Shown here: positions 4,837 to 5,516 of the stretch, piece by piece
How positions within the stretch are numbered: position 1 is the first letter of the stretch
Layout of the letters: each line of letters starts with the position of its first letter
Source: Candidatus Brocadiaceae bacterium
GTDB taxonomy: Bacteria; Planctomycetota; Brocadiia; SM23-32
Length of the DNA stretch: 5,516 nt
NCBI GenBank assembly: GCA_003567495.1
Contig: PWZK01000121.1
Location: 1 to 5,516, forward strand
Reading direction: 5' to 3'
Program-made: the position numbers and the translations under genes
Notes under the pieces: generated by a model
What the model saw: the letters and a program-made list of their open reading frames with translations, nothing else
Told to the model about the DNA's origin: nothing
Databases searched by the model: none

Positions 4837-5178
4837 ATGAAAGTAGCGATTCCGTTGGCGCAGGGACAGCTCAGTCTGCATTTCGGTCATTGTGATCAGT
4901 TCGCCATCTTTGAAGTTGATGAGGATGGCAGCGTAGTCGAGAGCAGAAAAGACGCGACACCGCCCGGCCATGCACCGGGGGTGCTCCCGCAATGGCTGCA
5001 TGAACAGGGTGTCGATGTAATCATTGCCGGAGGTATCGGGATGCGGGCACAGCGTCTTTTCGATCAAAATGGGATTGATGTAGTGGTCGGTGCTCCATCC
5101 GCTACAGAGCCGGAGAAGGTTGTTACGGATTACCTGAAAGGTAATCTCCAAACAGGTGACAATATCTGTGATCACTGA
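4837..5178 (+). CDS. NifX-like FeMo-cofactor-binding-fold protein, HFGHC/CDH type
   Basis: A 113-residue PF02579 protein of a distinct subtype. MKVAIPLAQG is followed by LSLHFGHCDQFAIF (residues 12-25): HFGHC takes the place of the PRFGR loop. Next come GHAPGVLPQWLHEQGVDVIIAGGIGMRAQRLF and a tail ending GDNICDH. The HFGHC and CDH ends bring two His/Cys pairs that could bind metal, and this subtype is seen widely in anaerobes. The start is certain: AGGAGG at 4824-4829, seven bases before the ATG. It follows the ATPase pair and the mini-gene, and is itself followed 14 bases later by a thioesterase gene. Function beyond cluster binding or shuttling is not known; the metal is inferred, not shown. 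Confidence 0.93.
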   Translation: MKVAIPLAQGQLSLHFGHCDQFAIFEVDEDGSVVESRKDATPPGHAPGVLPQWLHEQGVDVIIAGGIGMRAQRLFDQNGIDVVVGAPSATEPEKVVTDYLKGNLQTGDNICDH

Positions 5179-5192
5179 AGGAGGCCCCGATT

Positions 5193-5516
5193 GTGGCAGA
5201 AAAAATGGCTGGAAAAGTTCTGTCTGATACCCGCCAACGCGTTCATCCAGGATGTATCGTTTGCGGCCCAGAAAATGAAAGCGGACTGCGCGTGGATTTT
5301 TCTGAAACGATAAACGGCAGCGTTGAGGCCACGTTCAGTTGTTCCGATGTTTTTCAGGGCTACACGGGCATGGTGCATGGGGGTATCATTACATCGATTC
5401 TGGACGGCGCCATGTGCAATTGCCTGTTTGCCTGCGGCCGGACGGCTTTAACGGCGGAGGTAAAAACAAGATTTCGCCATCCGCTGAATCTTGGGGAAAA
5501 TGCTAAAGTAACAGCT
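5193..5516 (+). CDS. PaaI/4HBT-type hotdog thioesterase, 3' end cut by the window
   Basis: An open frame of 108 codons that continues past the window. GTG 5193 is the start, supported by AAGGAGG at 5178-5184 eight bases upstream; ATG 5205 is in frame but lies too far from that SD. HPGCIVCGPENESGLRVDF (residues 18-36) is the N-terminal signature of a PaaI-like acyl-CoA thioesterase subgroup, and YTGMVHGGIITSILDGAM (57-74) is the hotdog helix motif with HGG at 62-64 and the catalytic-type Asp71. TAEVKTRFRHPLNLG fits the following strands. It would hydrolyse an acyl-CoA thioester in the cytoplasm; the substrate is unknown. The CxxC at 21-24 is typical of this subgroup. It sits in the same run of genes but has no evident link to metal cluster work. 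Confidence 0.85.
   Translation, partial: MAEKMAGKVLSDTRQRVHPGCIVCGPENESGLRVDFSETINGSVEATFSCSDVFQGYTGMVHGGIITSILDGAMCNCLFACGRTALTAEVKTRFRHPLNLGENAKVTA

Noticed and set aside
3..5178. Nitrogen fixation (nif) cluster
   Set aside because: NifX-fold proteins and NifH-like ATPases are present, but the ATPases carry ferredoxin inserts and there are no nifH, nifD, nifK, nifE, nifN or radical-SAM nifB genes in the window.

Overview
The window looks like part of a bacterial chromosome (or metagenomic contig) from a strict anaerobe. The evidence is the gene content: four small NifX/NifB-type iron-molybdenum cofactor-binding-fold proteins (PF02579 family), two MinD/Mrp-type P-loop ATPases that each carry an inserted 2x[4Fe-4S] ferredoxin domain, a tandem set of small Gly/Arg-rich DUF5320-type proteins, and a relic of a nickel carbon monoxide dehydrogenase. 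This combination is common in sulfate reducers, clostridia and anaerobic members of several uncultured phyla. I cannot assign a phylum from the sequence alone. All genes are on the + strand, with good Shine-Dalgarno (SD) sites and short spacers.

Layout. Positions 3-1659 form a first operon-like block: a NifX-like protein of the atypical 'FDxA' type, a canonical NifX-like protein with DPRFGRA, then a run of DUF5320-type genes (798, 984 and 1228), two of which share one uninterrupted reading frame. It ends in three successive hairpins (1635-1731). Positions 1740-2024 are non-coding; they hold a small inverted repeat and a convincing sigma70-type promoter with extended -10 (1942-1971). The second block (2025-5516) contains a NifX-like protein with a Gly-rich tail, a short out-of-context piece of CooS-type CO dehydrogenase (about 2446-2640), an unrecognised 73-residue ORF, the two ferredoxin-MinD ATPases (2892 and 3776), a tiny Gln/Arg-rich ORF with an apparent +1 frameshift at TTT TAA C (4704-4812), a fourth NifX-like protein of the HFGHC...CDH type, and the start of a PaaI-type hotdog thioesterase that runs off the window.

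How the genes may work together. The paired ferredoxin-MinD ATPases plus NifX-fold proteins match the general composition of the orange-protein (ORP) gene region of Desulfovibrio, where a NifX-fold protein binds a Mo-Cu-S cluster. By analogy, the ATPases would use ATP and their Fe-S clusters to build, reduce or move a metal-sulfur cluster, and the NifX-like proteins would hold it. The role of the DUF5320 proteins is unknown; their conserved cysteines and Gly-rich heads would suit metal handling or scaffolding, but this is inference. No nitrogenase structural gene is present, so a role in nitrogen fixation is not supported here.

Most notable: the CooS fragment, the UUU-UAA-C frameshift in the mini-gene, and the DUF5320 pair merged into one frame with a full internal SD.
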